Source: Actinomadura xylanilytica
Lineage (GTDB): Bacteria; Actinomycetota; Actinomycetes; Streptosporangiales; Streptosporangiaceae
DNA: 64,000 nt
Reading direction: 5' to 3'
Assembly: GCF_030283145.1 (NCBI RefSeq)
Contig: NZ_JASNWE010000001.1
Span: 927,651-991,650 of the forward strand
A model generated the notes under the pieces. That model was not told where the DNA came from. It did not search any database and was given only the letters and a program-made list of their open reading frames with translations. Position 1 is the first letter of the stretch, and each line of letters begins with the position of its first letter. This document shows positions 35,564 through 44,601 of the stretch, one piece after another. Position numbers and translations under genes: made by a program.

Positions 35564-35606
35564 GGGCCGGTGACCGCCCCCCGCCAAGAAGGTCCGCCAC
35601 CGGCCC
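35564..35606. terminator. Hairpin between histidine kinase and dapF
   Basis: Perfect 9-bp arms GGGCCGGTG and CACCGGCCC with a 25-nt loop, 21 bp after the kinase stop in a convergent gap. Confidence 0.5.
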
Positions 35607-35782
35607 CCGGGCACCGTACGGTTCCGGGGCTCCCATCCCAGTTCCGTGCGGGCCATTCACCAGAGGGTGTGCACTTCAGAAGGTATGCGCCGGGCGGTCC
35701 CGGGAGTGAGGGGCAGCTGTCCCGTTCGACCCGGGACCCTTCCGCATGGTCACTCGACACGGCGGCCCGACCGGAACGGCGG

Positions 35783-36643
35783 CTACAGCCAGCCGGGGTA
35801 GGTCTCCCCCTCGGCGACGAGCACGGCGGGGCCTTTGAGGTGGCTCGTCTTCCCGTCGAAGGTGACCGTCGCCCGTCCGCCGGGAACGTCCACGGTCCAC
35901 TCGCCCCGTGGCAGCGGACCGCCATCGGCACGCGGTCCGCCGTCCGGTCCGGCCGCCGGGCCGATGGTCGCGGCGACCGCCGCCGCGACGATGCCGGTGC
36001 CGCACGAACGGGTCTCGCCCGAGCCCCGTTCGTACACCCGCATCTCCAGGTGGTGGTCCCCCAGGACGCGGAAGAACTCGACGTTGACGCCCTCGGGGAA
36101 CACCGCCGCGTCGAAGCGCGGCGCCCTGCACAGGTCGAGATCCGCGACCGGCGCGTCGATCACGCAGGCCAGGTGCGGGTTGCCCATCGAGACGCGCACG
36201 CCGGAGAAGGCCGTCTCCGACAGCGACGCCTCGCCGCGCCCCTGCACCTCGGGCGGGCCCATGTCGACGCTCACGTCGCCGTCCCCGTCGAGGGTGACCC
36301 GGCGCAGCCCCGCCCGCGTGGCCACGTCCCACTCGCCGGGCATCGCCAGCCCGGCGTCGACGAGGTAGCGGGCGAAGACCCGCGTCCCGTTGCCGCACAT
36401 CTCCGCGATGCCGCCGTCGGCGTTGCGGTAGTCCATGAACCACTCGGCGCCGCCCGCGAGCGCCTCCACCGCCGGGTCGCCGGCGGCCTCGGTCCGGACG
36501 ACGCGCAGCACCCCGTCCGCGCCGATCCCGGCCCGCCGGTCGCACAGCCGCGCCACGGCGGCCGGCGTCAGGTCCAGTGTCCCGTCCGGGTCGGGCAGGA
36601 TCACGAAGTCGTTCTCGGTTCCGTGCCCCTTCACAAAGCGCAT
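35783..36643 (-). CDS. dapF: Diaminopimelate epimerase
   Basis: DapF converts LL- to meso-diaminopimelate for lysine and peptidoglycan synthesis. The 286-aa protein has both catalytic cysteines, Cys83 in AEMCGNGTR and Cys214 in TRSCGTG, as well as GHGTENDFV at the N-terminus and MGNPHLACVID. It follows miaA by 27 bp on the same strand and is probably in one operon with it. Confidence 0.96.
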   Translation of the reverse strand: MRFVKGHGTENDFVILPDPDGTLDLTPAAVARLCDRRAGIGADGVLRVVRTEAAGDPAVEALAGGAEWFMDYRNADGGIAEMCGNGTRVFARYLVDAGLAMPGEWDVATRAGLRRVTLDGDGDVSVDMGPPEVQGRGEASLSETAFSGVRVSMGNPHLACVIDAPVADLDLCRAPRFDAAVFPEGVNVEFFRVLGDHHLEMRVYERGSGETRSCGTGIVAAAVAATIGPAAGPDGGPRADGGPLPRGEWTVDVPGGRATVTFDGKTSHLKGPAVLVAEGETYPGWL

Positions 36644-36670
36644 GTCACGATCGTATTGCGCGCCGGCCGG

Positions 36671-37612
36671 TCACCGCGTCAGGGCCAGCGCGCGATCGGC
36701 CAGGCCGGGTGCGTCGCAGGGAAGCCAGGCCACGCGCGGATCCCGGCGGAACCAGGACTCCTGCCGGCGGGCGAAGCGCCGGGTGGCCCTGATCGTCTCC
36801 TCCTTCGCCCGCTCCTCGGTCCACTCCCCCGCCAGGAACCGCAGGACCTGCGCGTAGCCGAGGGCGCGGGGGGCCGTCACGCCGTCGCGGAGCCCCGCGG
36901 CCTCCAGCGCGCGAACCTCGTCGACCAGGCCCGCGTCCCACATCCGCCCGACCCGCAGCGCGATCCGCTCGTCCAGCTCGGGGCGCGGCACGCTCAGCCC
37001 GATCTGCACGACCGCGCCGTACCGGTAGCGGTACTCGGGCATCGTCGCGCTGAACGGACGGCCGGAGATCTCGATCACCTCCAGGGCCCGGACGATGCGC
37101 CGGCCGTTGCCGGGCAGGATCGCGTCGGCCGCCGCCGGGTCCCGCGCGCGCAGCCGCGCGTGCAGGGCGCCTGCACCGGCCTCGGCCAGCTCGTCCTCCA
37201 GCCGCGCCCGCACGGCCGGATCGGTGCCGGGGAACTCCAGCTGGTCGAGCGCCGCCCGGACGTAGAGCCCGGATCCGCCGACCAGGACGGGCGTCCGGCC
37301 CCGGCCGCGGATCTCGGCGACCGCCTCGGCGGCCAGCCGCTGGTACTCGGCGACGCTCGCGGTCTCCCGCACGTCCCAGATGTCGAGGAGGTGGTGCGGG
37401 ACGCCGCGCATCTCGTCGGCGGCGAGCTTGGCGGTGCCGATGTCCATGCCGCGGTAGAGCTGCATGGAGTCGGCGTTGACCGCCTCGCCGCCCAGGCGCA
37501 GGGCCAGCTCCACGGCGAGATCGGACTTGCCCGCGGCGGTCGCGCCGACCACGGCGATCACGTCCGGCCCGGTCACACGCCCGGTCGCCGGGCCGGCCGT
37601 CAGCCCGGTCAC
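36671..37612 (-). CDS. miaA: tRNA dimethylallyltransferase MiaA
   Basis: MiaA adds an isopentenyl group to A37 of tRNAs that read UNN codons, the substrate for MiaB. The 313-aa protein has the P-loop GATAAGKSD (from residue 23), NADSMQLYRGMDIGTAK, VPHHLLDIWDV, LVGGSGLYVRA, GNGRRIVRALEVIEISG and the C-terminal RRFARRQESWFRRD. miaB, which acts on its product, is only 1.2 kb upstream. Confidence 0.97.
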   Translation of the reverse strand: MTGLTAGPATGRVTGPDVIAVVGATAAGKSDLAVELALRLGGEAVNADSMQLYRGMDIGTAKLAADEMRGVPHHLLDIWDVRETASVAEYQRLAAEAVAEIRGRGRTPVLVGGSGLYVRAALDQLEFPGTDPAVRARLEDELAEAGAGALHARLRARDPAAADAILPGNGRRIVRALEVIEISGRPFSATMPEYRYRYGAVVQIGLSVPRPELDERIALRVGRMWDAGLVDEVRALEAAGLRDGVTAPRALGYAQVLRFLAGEWTEERAKEETIRATRRFARRQESWFRRDPRVAWLPCDAPGLADRALALTR

Positions 37613-37775
37613 GGCCGCCTCACCGGCTCGGACGCGGGAGCGGTTCGGGCGTCATCGGGCACATCCATAACGGTCACAGGCTTAATTCTCGCAACATAAC
37701 GGGTAGGGATCGTATGTACGGGCGTCGGACGGGATCCGGACGACGCCGAGCAGATGAGACATCGGGGGGAACCAT

Positions 37776-38012
37776 ATGTCCATCGTCGACAAGGTCAAGG
37801 AAATGCTCGGCCAGCACGGTGACAAGGCCAAGCATGGCATGGACAAGGCCGGGGACATGTTCGACCAGAAGACCGGCGGCAAGCACTCCGACAAGGTCGA
37901 CAAGGCCCAGGAGAAGGGCCGGGACTTCATCGACAAGAACAACCGCGGCGGCCAAGGCGGTGACGGAGGCCCCGGCCCCACGGGCTCCGGTGGCGGTCAG
38001 CCCACCTCCTGA
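37776..38012 (+). CDS. MT0933-type small antitoxin-like protein
   Basis: A 78-aa hydrophilic, Lys/Asp/Gly-rich protein (MSIVDKVKEMLGQHGDKAKH, GMDKAGDMFDQKTGGKHSDK) with a disordered Gly/Pro tail. This matches the MT0933/Rv0909 antitoxin family of actinobacteria. The Mycobacterium member is paired with the toxin Rv0910, but no such partner is adjacent. CGGGGGGAACCAT precedes the start codon. The last 16 bp overlap the convergent dioxygenase-like gene. Many family members are solitary, so a stress or chaperone-like role is also possible. Confidence 0.75.
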   Translation: MSIVDKVKEMLGQHGDKAKHGMDKAGDMFDQKTGGKHSDKVDKAQEKGRDFIDKNNRGGQGGDGGPGPTGSGGGQPTS

Positions 38013-38737
38013 CCCCTCTCCGGACGCCGCCAGCTCGCGACCAGGTAGCCGACGCCATACGGCTCCTCGCGCGCGAGGAGCCCGGCTTCGAACCGGTTTG
38101 CGCCCGCGGCGGCGCCGGCGAGGACCTGCCACGCCGCCCGCCCGGCCACCTGGAGCTGACGGGAAACCTCCGGATCCAGACCGGCTAGGGCGGCGGTGTC
38201 GGCACGCCCGAGAGCCTCCGCCACTGCGTCCTCGTACCCGGCCGCACGTTCGTCCAGGGACCCGGGGGCCTTTTCGGACAGGCACGCCGTCCCGTCGCCC
38301 ATGACCAGCAGTGCGACGCGCGGAGCGCATCCGGCCAGCTCGCGCCCCAGCCTCAGGCACTCGTCAGGGGTCGCGTCGAACGCCACAGACTGGTAGCGCA
38401 CGCCTTCAGGCGGCGCCTCCGAGGTTCCCTGGCCGAAGAGTGTCCCGTCACGGGTGAGGAGCCAGTGGCCGATCGTCAGCGAGAGCGGCAGATCAGGCCC
38501 GCTCCCCCACACGAGGTCAAGCCCGTAAGGGCGCAGCGTGGCGGTCGCCTCGCCACCGTACGCGCGCGTCTCCGGACCGCCCCCGACCACGACGACCGCG
38601 TCCGGACGCGAGGCGCCCAGCCGCCGGACCGCCTCGTCGCAGGCGGCGCGCATGGCGTCGAGCTCGGGCGCGGCCTCCCCGGCGGCTTCGGGCACGAGGA
38701 CGGGCGGGTGCGGGCACACCGCCGCCGAGATCAGCAC
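37997..38737 (-). CDS. Class III extradiol dioxygenase-like protein
   Basis: A 246-aa protein with the class III extradiol (LigB-like) subunit B fold: AAVCPHPPVLVPE at the N-terminus (metal His), ASRPDAVVVVGGGPETRAYG, a middle GLDLVWGSGPDLPLSLTIG and ALLVMGDGTACLSEKAPGSL. A conserved actinobacterial gene of this kind sits between miaA and miaB. The substrate is unknown. A class III ring-cleaving activity is not proved, as several such proteins lack a full metal site. Confidence 0.75.
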   Translation of the reverse strand: MLISAAVCPHPPVLVPEAAGEAAPELDAMRAACDEAVRRLGASRPDAVVVVGGGPETRAYGGEATATLRPYGLDLVWGSGPDLPLSLTIGHWLLTRDGTLFGQGTSEAPPEGVRYQSVAFDATPDECLRLGRELAGCAPRVALLVMGDGTACLSEKAPGSLDERAAGYEDAVAEALGRADTAALAGLDPEVSRQLQVAGRAAWQVLAGAAAGANRFEAGLLAREEPYGVGYLVASWRRPERGQEVG

Positions 38738-38795
38738 GCAGAGCCTCCCTGGGACCGGGCCCTCTCCGGACCGGGTGTCCCGATCATGCCGGAGT

Positions 38796-40334
38796 TCAGC
38801 CGCCGGCGGAGCAGCCCGGCTCCACCGGCGGCGCCGGGGCGGGCCGGCCGACGGACGGCATGCCGAGCGGGACGCCCGCTTCCTTCGCCCTGCCCTGCCG
38901 GGCCTCCCACGCGTCGCCCGCGCGGGTGCGGCGGACCGCCACCGCGGGCTTGTCGGCGACCAGGTGATGGGGCGCGGCGTAGGTGATCTCCGTCGTGACC
39001 ATGTCCCCCGGGCGCACCGGCTCGTCCGGCGCCCTGAAATGGACCAGGCGGTTGTCGGGGGCGCGGCCGGACATCCGCCGGGTCGCGTCGTCCTTACGCC
39101 CCTCCCCCTCGGCGACCAGGACCTCCAGGGTGCGTCCGAGCTGCTTCTTGTTCTCCGCCCAGGAGATCTCCTCCTGGAGGGCGACCAGCCGCTCGTAGCG
39201 CTCCTGCACGACCGCCTTGGGCACCTGGCCGTCCATCGTCGCGGCCGGCGTGCCGGGGCGCTTGGAGTACTGGAAGGTGAACGCGCTGGAGAAGCGCGCC
39301 TCCCGGACGACGTGCAGGGTCTGCTCGAAGTCCTCCTCGGTCTCGCCGGGGAAGCCCACGATGATGTCGGTGGTGATCGCCGCGTCCGGGATCGCGGCCC
39401 GGACCTTCTCGATGATCCCGAGATAGCGCTCCTGCCGGTACGAGCGGCGCATCGCCTTCAGCACCGGGTCGGCCCCGGACTGGAGCGGCATGTGCAGCGA
39501 CGGCGTCACGTTCGGCGTCTCGGCCATCGCGGCGATCACGTCGTCGGTGAAGTCCTTCGGATGCGGCGAGGTGAACCGGACCCGCTCCAACCCCTCGACC
39601 GCGCCGCAGGCGCGCAGCAGCCCGGCGAACGCCGACTGGCCGCCCGCGGTCATCGCGCGGACCTCGTCCGGCGCCGCGGCCAGGGCCCCGAAGCCCGACC
39701 CGTAGGCGTTGACGTTCTGGCCGAGGAGCGTGATCTCCAGGACGCCGTCGGCGACCAGCGCCTCGACCTCGGCGAGGATCTCGCCGGGCCGGCGGTCGCG
39801 CTCCTTGCCGCGCAGCGCGGGGACGATGCAGAACGTGCAGGTGTTGTTGCAGCCCACCGAGATCGACACCCACGCCGCGTAGGGCGACTCGCGGCGCGTC
39901 GGCAGCGTGGAGGGGAAGGTCACCAGGGACTCTTCGATCTCGACCTGCGCCTCCTGCTGGACGCGCGAGCGCTCCAGCAGGACGGGCAGGGAGCCGATGT
40001 TGTGGGTCCCGAAGACCACGTCCACCCATGGCGCCCGCTCGACGATCGTGTCGCGGTCCTTCTGGGCGAGGCAGCCGCCCACCGCGATCTGCATCCCCGG
40101 GTGGCCGTCCTTGACCGGGCGCAGGTGGCCGAGGTTGCCGTAAAGCTTGTTGTCGGCGTTCTCCCGTACGGCGCAGGTGTTGAACACCACCACATCGGGC
40201 TCGGCGTCGCCCGCGCGGATATACCCGGCCGACTCCAACAGGCCCGACAGGCGCTCGGAATCGTGGACGTTCATCTGGCACCCGTAGGTACGAATCTCGT
40301 ACGTGCGGGGGCCGGTCTCTGTAGGCGCACTCAT
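38796..40334 (-). CDS. miaB: tRNA methylthiotransferase MiaB
   Basis: MiaB adds a methylthio group to i6A37 of tRNA. The 512-aa protein has three N-terminal cluster cysteines (Cys19, Cys54, Cys88), the radical SAM motif GCNNTCTFC (Cys162, 166, 169), LGQNVNAYG, a radical SAM barrel and a C-terminal TRAM domain ([19 protein letters not shown]). The tail of about 40 residues after TRAM is Pro/Gly-rich and variable. The ATG at 40334 ([10 protein letters not shown]) is used; an in-frame start four codons earlier is possible. Confidence 0.96.
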   Translation of the reverse strand: MSAPTETGPRTYEIRTYGCQMNVHDSERLSGLLESAGYIRAGDAEPDVVVFNTCAVRENADNKLYGNLGHLRPVKDGHPGMQIAVGGCLAQKDRDTIVERAPWVDVVFGTHNIGSLPVLLERSRVQQEAQVEIEESLVTFPSTLPTRRESPYAAWVSISVGCNNTCTFCIVPALRGKERDRRPGEILAEVEALVADGVLEITLLGQNVNAYGSGFGALAAAPDEVRAMTAGGQSAFAGLLRACGAVEGLERVRFTSPHPKDFTDDVIAAMAETPNVTPSLHMPLQSGADPVLKAMRRSYRQERYLGIIEKVRAAIPDAAITTDIIVGFPGETEEDFEQTLHVVREARFSSAFTFQYSKRPGTPAATMDGQVPKAVVQERYERLVALQEEISWAENKKQLGRTLEVLVAEGEGRKDDATRRMSGRAPDNRLVHFRAPDEPVRPGDMVTTEITYAAPHHLVADKPAVAVRRTRAGDAWEARQGRAKEAGVPLGMPSVGRPAPAPPVEPGCSAGG

Positions 40335-40552
40335 GACAATCACCAAGGGTACGCGTCGGGACAGGTCCCCCGTGCGCGATCAGATCGCCCTGGCTAGGGG
40401 GCTCGCGGCCGGTCCGCCGCCGCACCGGGAACGGGCCTCCGCACCCGCCGTCCGCCCTGCCGCGGACCCGCCCGCCGACGTGGGGATTCGTGATCGTATC
40501 GGTACCACACGGAGGGTTGCCCGGCTATACGAATGACGTAAAGTCCGGGCCC

Positions 40553-41359
40553 ATGACGGACAGCGAAGGCGGGCCCAAGCTCACCAAGGGCGGCGGCGGG
40601 CCCCAGGAGGACGACCCGGGCGGCGGGCCCCTCGTTGTGGTCGAGAACGTCAACAAGCACTTCGGCGAACTGCATGTTCTCAAGGACATCAACCTCACGG
40701 TGGACCGCGGCGAGGTCGTCGTGGTGATCGGCCCGTCCGGCGGCGGCAAGTCGACGCTGTGCCGGTCGATCAACCGGCTGGAGCCGATCGACGCCGGCAC
40801 GATCCTGGTGGACGGCAAGGAACTGCCCAAGGAGGGCAGGGACCTGGCCAGGCTCCGCGCCGACGTGGGCATGGTGTTCCAGTCGTTCAACCTGTTCGCG
40901 CACAAGACGATCCTCGAGAACGTCACGCTCGGCCCGATCAAGGTCCGCAAGCAGGGCCGGGCCGAGTCGGAGAAGCACGCCATGGAGCTGCTCGACCGGG
41001 TCGGGATCGCCAACCAGGCGCAGAAGTACCCCGCCCAGCTCTCCGGCGGGCAGCAGCAACGCGCCGCGATCGCCCGCTCGCTCGCGATGCGGCCCAAGGT
41101 CATGCTCTTCGACGAGCCCACCTCGGCGCTCGACCCAGAGATGATCAACGAAGTGCTGGACGTCATGACCGGGCTGGCCCGGGACGGCATGACCATGGTC
41201 GTGGTCACCCATGAGATGGGCTTCGCGCGCAAGGCCGCGCAGAAGGTCGTGTTCATGGCCGACGGCCAGGTCGTCGAGGAGAACACCCCCGAGGAGTTCT
41301 TCACCAACGCGCGAACCGACCGCGCCAAGGACTTCCTTTCCAAGATCCTCACGCACTGA
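40553..41359 (+). CDS. gluA: Glutamate-type amino-acid ABC transporter ATPase GluA
   Basis: A 268-aa cytoplasmic ATPase that drives import through GluC and GluD. Walker A is GPSGGGKST (residues 60-68), the Q-loop [13 protein letters not shown], signature LSGGQQQR, Walker [14 protein letters not shown] and switch His in [11 protein letters not shown] Gly-rich tail of about 26 residues precedes the domain. The ATG at 40553 is the family start. It heads the operon gluABCD. Confidence 0.95.
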   Translation: MTDSEGGPKLTKGGGGPQEDDPGGGPLVVVENVNKHFGELHVLKDINLTVDRGEVVVVIGPSGGGKSTLCRSINRLEPIDAGTILVDGKELPKEGRDLARLRADVGMVFQSFNLFAHKTILENVTLGPIKVRKQGRAESEKHAMELLDRVGIANQAQKYPAQLSGGQQQRAAIARSLAMRPKVMLFDEPTSALDPEMINEVLDVMTGLARDGMTMVVVTHEMGFARKAAQKVVFMADGQVVEENTPEEFFTNARTDRAKDFLSKILTH

Positions 41360-41400
41360 GCCGTCGGGGCTCCGGCACGAAAGCAGAGGTAGACGAGAGC

Positions 41401-42270
41401 ATGCGAGCACGTCGATACACCGCCGCGATCGGCGCGGCGGTCGCGCTGTCGCTGGCGCTGACCGCCTGTGGCAGCGATGCGGAGAAGACCAACGCCAAGA
41501 GCGTCGTCCAGAAGGCCAAGGACGACAAGAAGCTCACCATCGGCATCAAGTTCGACCAGCCCTCGCTCGGCCTGAAGAAGCCCGACGGCACCTTCGAGGG
41601 CTTCGACGTCGACACCGCCCGGTACATCGCCAAGGACCTGGGCGTGCCCGAGAGCGGCATCACCTTCAAGGAGACGACCTCCGCCAACCGCGAGTCGTTC
41701 CTCGGCGGCGGGCAGGTCGACCTGGTCATCGCCACGTACTCCATCACCGACGCGCGCAAGAAGCAGGTCGGCTTCGGCGGCCCGTACTACATCGCGCACC
41801 AGGACACGATGGTCCGGGCCGACGACACCAAGATCAAAAAGGCCGAGGACCTCAAGGGCAAGAAGCTCTGCCGCGCCGCCGGTTCCAACTCCTTCCGCCG
41901 CGTCACCGAGGGTCCGCCGGACGGCCAGCTCGCCATCAAGGGCGTCACGCTCGTCGACGCCTCCAGCTACTCCGAGTGCGCCGCCAAGCTCAAGGCCGGC
42001 GCGCTCGACGCGGTCAGCACCGACGACCTGATCCTGGCCGGCTTCGCCAACCAGCAGAAGGGCGCCTTCAAGGTCATCAACAACCCCTTCACCGACGAGA
42101 AGTACGGCGTCGGGATCAAGCTGGGCGACACCGAGACCTGCGAGGCCGTCAACAAGGCGATCACCAAGATGTACAGCGACGGCTCCGCCGCCAAGATGCT
42201 GGAGCAGCACTTCGGCGGTACCGGGTTGAAGCCCACCACGACCGTCCCCAAGTTCGAGGGCTGCGCCTGA
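41401..42270 (+). CDS. gluB: Glutamate-type ABC transporter binding lipoprotein GluB
   Basis: A 289-aa binding protein anchored to the outer face of the membrane. The signal peptide ends in the lipobox LTAC. The SBP family 3 domain has KKLTIGIKFDQPSLGLKKPD, FEGFDVDTARYIAKDL, QVDLVIATYSITDARKKQVG and a cysteine pair (KKLCRAAG, SSYSECAAK) that may form a disulfide. A strong hairpin follows its stop codon directly, which would raise its mRNA level above that of the permeases. Confidence 0.95.
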   Translation: MRARRYTAAIGAAVALSLALTACGSDAEKTNAKSVVQKAKDDKKLTIGIKFDQPSLGLKKPDGTFEGFDVDTARYIAKDLGVPESGITFKETTSANRESFLGGGQVDLVIATYSITDARKKQVGFGGPYYIAHQDTMVRADDTKIKKAEDLKGKKLCRAAGSNSFRRVTEGPPDGQLAIKGVTLVDASSYSECAAKLKAGALDAVSTDDLILAGFANQQKGAFKVINNPFTDEKYGVGIKLGDTETCEAVNKAITKMYSDGSAAKMLEQHFGGTGLKPTTTVPKFEGCA

Positions 42271-42306
42271 CCCGATCGTCCAGGGGGCGTCCCCTGGACG
42301 ATCGGG
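42271..42306 (+). terminator. Intra-operon hairpin between gluB and gluC
   Basis: Perfect 16-bp arms CCCGATCGTCCAGGGG and CCCCTGGACGATCGGG with the 4-nt loop GCGT, directly after the gluB stop codon. It is likely a partial terminator or a 3'-end stabiliser, giving more binding protein than permease. Confidence 0.8.
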
Positions 42307-42440
42307 CCGCGGATCCCGCCGGGGATCAGGCGATCCTCGCTCCGCCGCGGTCCGGCTGATCCCTTCGTGCGGGGTCAGGCGGTGGCCGCCCGTCGCGCCG
42401 GCGCACTCCCGGGGGCCTCGTGCCCCCGGGGACCGTCGGC

Positions 42441-43157
42441 ATGGCCCCGACCCGCTGGAACGCCATGGATGACCTATTCAACTTCGGCCCGTTCTTCGAC
42501 AACTTCGACCAGATCCTCGAGGGGTTCTGGGCGACCGTGCGGCTGTCGGCCGCGGCGGCCGTGCTCTCGCTGATCATCGGTATCGTCCTGGTCGGCTTCC
42601 GGGTCGCGCCGATCCCGGTGCTGCGCAACGTGGGCACGGTCTACGTCAACATCCTGCGCAACACCCCGCTCACCCTGATCCTGCTGATGTGCAGCCTCGG
42701 GCTGAACGACATCCTGAGCCTGAAGTTCTCCAACGTCTCGGCGACGAGCTACTACTGGTGGGCGGTCCTCGGGCTGTCGGCCTACACCGGGGCGTTCGTC
42801 TGTGAGGCGCTGCGGTCGGGCATCAACACCGTGCCGCTCGGCCAGGCCGAGGCGGCCCGCTCGATCGGGCTGACCTTCGTCCAGTCGCTCCGCATGATCA
42901 TCCTCCCGCAGGCGTTCCGCGCGGTCATCGCGCCGCTCGGCAGCATCTTCATCGCGATGATCAAGAACACCACGGTGGCCGCCGCGGCCAGCTACGCCGA
43001 GATCGCCCTGATCATGAAGACCCTGCTGGACGACCCGTCGTTCACCAGCGGGGCGATCCCGCTGTTCATCGGCGTCGCGGTCGGATTCATGATCCTCACT
43101 CTGCCGACCGGGTTCTTCTTCGGATGGCTGGCCAAGCGAATGGCGGTGGCGCGATGA
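42441..43157 (+). CDS. gluC: Glutamate-type ABC transporter permease GluC
   Basis: A 238-aa inner-membrane permease with about five helices, NILRNTPLTLILLMC, and the HisM/GlnP-type EAA loop SGINTVPLGQAEAARSIGLT. The ATG at 42441 has GGGGA eight bases upstream. An ATG at 42465 (MDDLFNFGPFF) fits some homologues better but lacks a ribosome binding site. It overlaps gluD by ATGA. Confidence 0.93.
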   Translation: MAPTRWNAMDDLFNFGPFFDNFDQILEGFWATVRLSAAAAVLSLIIGIVLVGFRVAPIPVLRNVGTVYVNILRNTPLTLILLMCSLGLNDILSLKFSNVSATSYYWWAVLGLSAYTGAFVCEALRSGINTVPLGQAEAARSIGLTFVQSLRMIILPQAFRAVIAPLGSIFIAMIKNTTVAAAASYAEIALIMKTLLDDPSFTSGAIPLFIGVAVGFMILTLPTGFFFGWLAKRMAVAR

Positions 43158-44161
43158 GCCAGGAAGCGACCGTACTGTTCGACGCGCCCGGCCCGCGGGC
43201 GCGGGCCCGGCACCGCCTGCTCACCGCGATCTCGGCGGTGCTGCTCCTCGCGGTGACCGTGCTGCTCGCGTGGCGGTTCAACGACAAGGGGCAGTTCGAG
43301 GCCAAGCTCTGGAACCCGTTCCTCAAGAAGGACGTCTGGCAGCACCTGATCCTGCCCGGCCTGTGGAACACGCTGAAGGCCGCGCTGGTGGCCTCGGTAC
43401 TGGCGATCGCGTTCGGCATCGTCTTCGGCCTGGCCCGGCTGTCGGATCACCGCTGGGTGCGCGTCCCGGCCGGGATCGTGGTCGAGTTCTTCCGGGCCAT
43501 CCCGCTGCTGATCCTGATCTTCCTGGTCTTCTTCGTGCCGAACAAGGTCAGCCCGGTCATCGCCGAGTCGCCCTTCGGGACCTTCCAGCGCATCCTGGTC
43601 GACAACGTGTTCTCGATCTTCGGTGTCGAGATCAACGCCGGGGTGGTCACCGTGCCCGCGTTCGCCGCGGTGGTGTTCGGGCTGGTGATGTACAACGGCT
43701 CGGTGCTGGCCGAGGTGGTGCGCGCGGGCGTCAACTCGATCCCGAGGGGGCAGAGCGAGGCCGCGTACTCCATCGGACTCCGCAAGAACGGCGTGATGCG
43801 CCTGGTGCTTCTGCCGCAGGCCGTCACGGTGATGATGCCGGCGATCGTCAGCCAGCTCGTCGTGCTACTCAAGGACACCGCGCTCGGCTTCATCATCTCC
43901 TACGGCGAACTGCTCCAGGCCGGCTTCAAGAACGTCCCGCCGAACTTCAACAACAACCTGATCCAGGCGGGCGTCGTCGTCGGCGTGATCTACATCGCGA
44001 TCAACATGTCGCTGAGCCGCGTGGCGACCTGGCTGGAGGCGCGCAGCCGGCGCAGCCGCAAGACGCAGGCCAAGACGATGGGCGCCGGGGCCGGGGCTCC
44101 ACCGCCCCCCGGCATGGCGGTGACCGGGCAGACCACCGGGGACACCGGGGGCATCATCTGA
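43154..44161 (+). CDS. gluD: Glutamate-type ABC transporter permease GluD
   Basis: A 335-aa permease, longer than GluC. It has a basic N-terminal tail, five to six helices, VEFFRAIPLLILIFLVFF and the EAA loop AGVNSIPRGQSEAAYSIGLR. The C-terminal 40 residues are an Ala/Gly/Pro-rich tail after RSRRSRKTQAKT. It is the last gene of gluABCD and is followed by a strong terminator. Confidence 0.93.
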   Translation: MSQEATVLFDAPGPRARARHRLLTAISAVLLLAVTVLLAWRFNDKGQFEAKLWNPFLKKDVWQHLILPGLWNTLKAALVASVLAIAFGIVFGLARLSDHRWVRVPAGIVVEFFRAIPLLILIFLVFFVPNKVSPVIAESPFGTFQRILVDNVFSIFGVEINAGVVTVPAFAAVVFGLVMYNGSVLAEVVRAGVNSIPRGQSEAAYSIGLRKNGVMRLVLLPQAVTVMMPAIVSQLVVLLKDTALGFIISYGELLQAGFKNVPPNFNNNLIQAGVVVGVIYIAINMSLSRVATWLEARSRRSRKTQAKTMGAGAGAPPPPGMAVTGQTTGDTGGII

Positions 44162-44182
44162 CCGTTCACCTGACCGTTCACT

Positions 44183-44220
44183 GCTGAGGGCGCCGCCGGA
44201 TTCCCGGCGGCGCCCTCAGC
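44183..44220 (+). terminator. gluABCD terminator
   Basis: Perfect 17-bp arms GCTGAGGGCGCCGCCGG and CCGGCGGCGCCCTCAGC with the loop ATTC, 21 bp after gluD. Confidence 0.88.
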
Positions 44221-44601
44221 GGTTCCGGTGGACGCGACGAAGGCGGCACCCCGCCGTCCAGACCCTTCTGGACATCGCTGAGGCGGCCGTTGAGACGACC
44301 TGGGCGACGAGGCGGCACGGTATGAGTCAAGGGCCTGTTCGACCAGGAGCGCGGTCGTGACGCCGCCGCGCGGGTCGAGGAGCGGGTGCGGGCGGCGACG
44401 GCGCGGAGGCCGGACCACTGGACGGGACACGCCCGCGGCGGACGCGGTTCGGGGCGCCACGGGGGACGCCACGGGGGACGCCGCCGGGGTCGTTCCGGCC
44501 GTCCGGACCTGACCGGATCCAGGTGAGCGGCTTGTATCTTTCCGAGTTCAACTGCCCCGTCATGGCCCCAACCGATCCCCGTATGCGGGACGATTCCTGT
44601 T
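44221..44601. other. Non-coding stretch before the S9 peptidase
   Basis: About 380 bp with no convincing gene; frames on both strands are Arg/Pro-rich and lack start signals. It includes the 12-bp tandem repeat at 44455-44478 and AT-richer DNA (TTGTATCTTTCCGAGTTCAAC) at 44532-44552, which may hold the promoter of the peptidase gene. Confidence 0.45.
44455..44478. repeat. 12-bp tandem repeat x2
   Basis: Two exact copies of CGCCACGGGGGA, followed by a partial third (CGCC). Confidence 0.8.
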
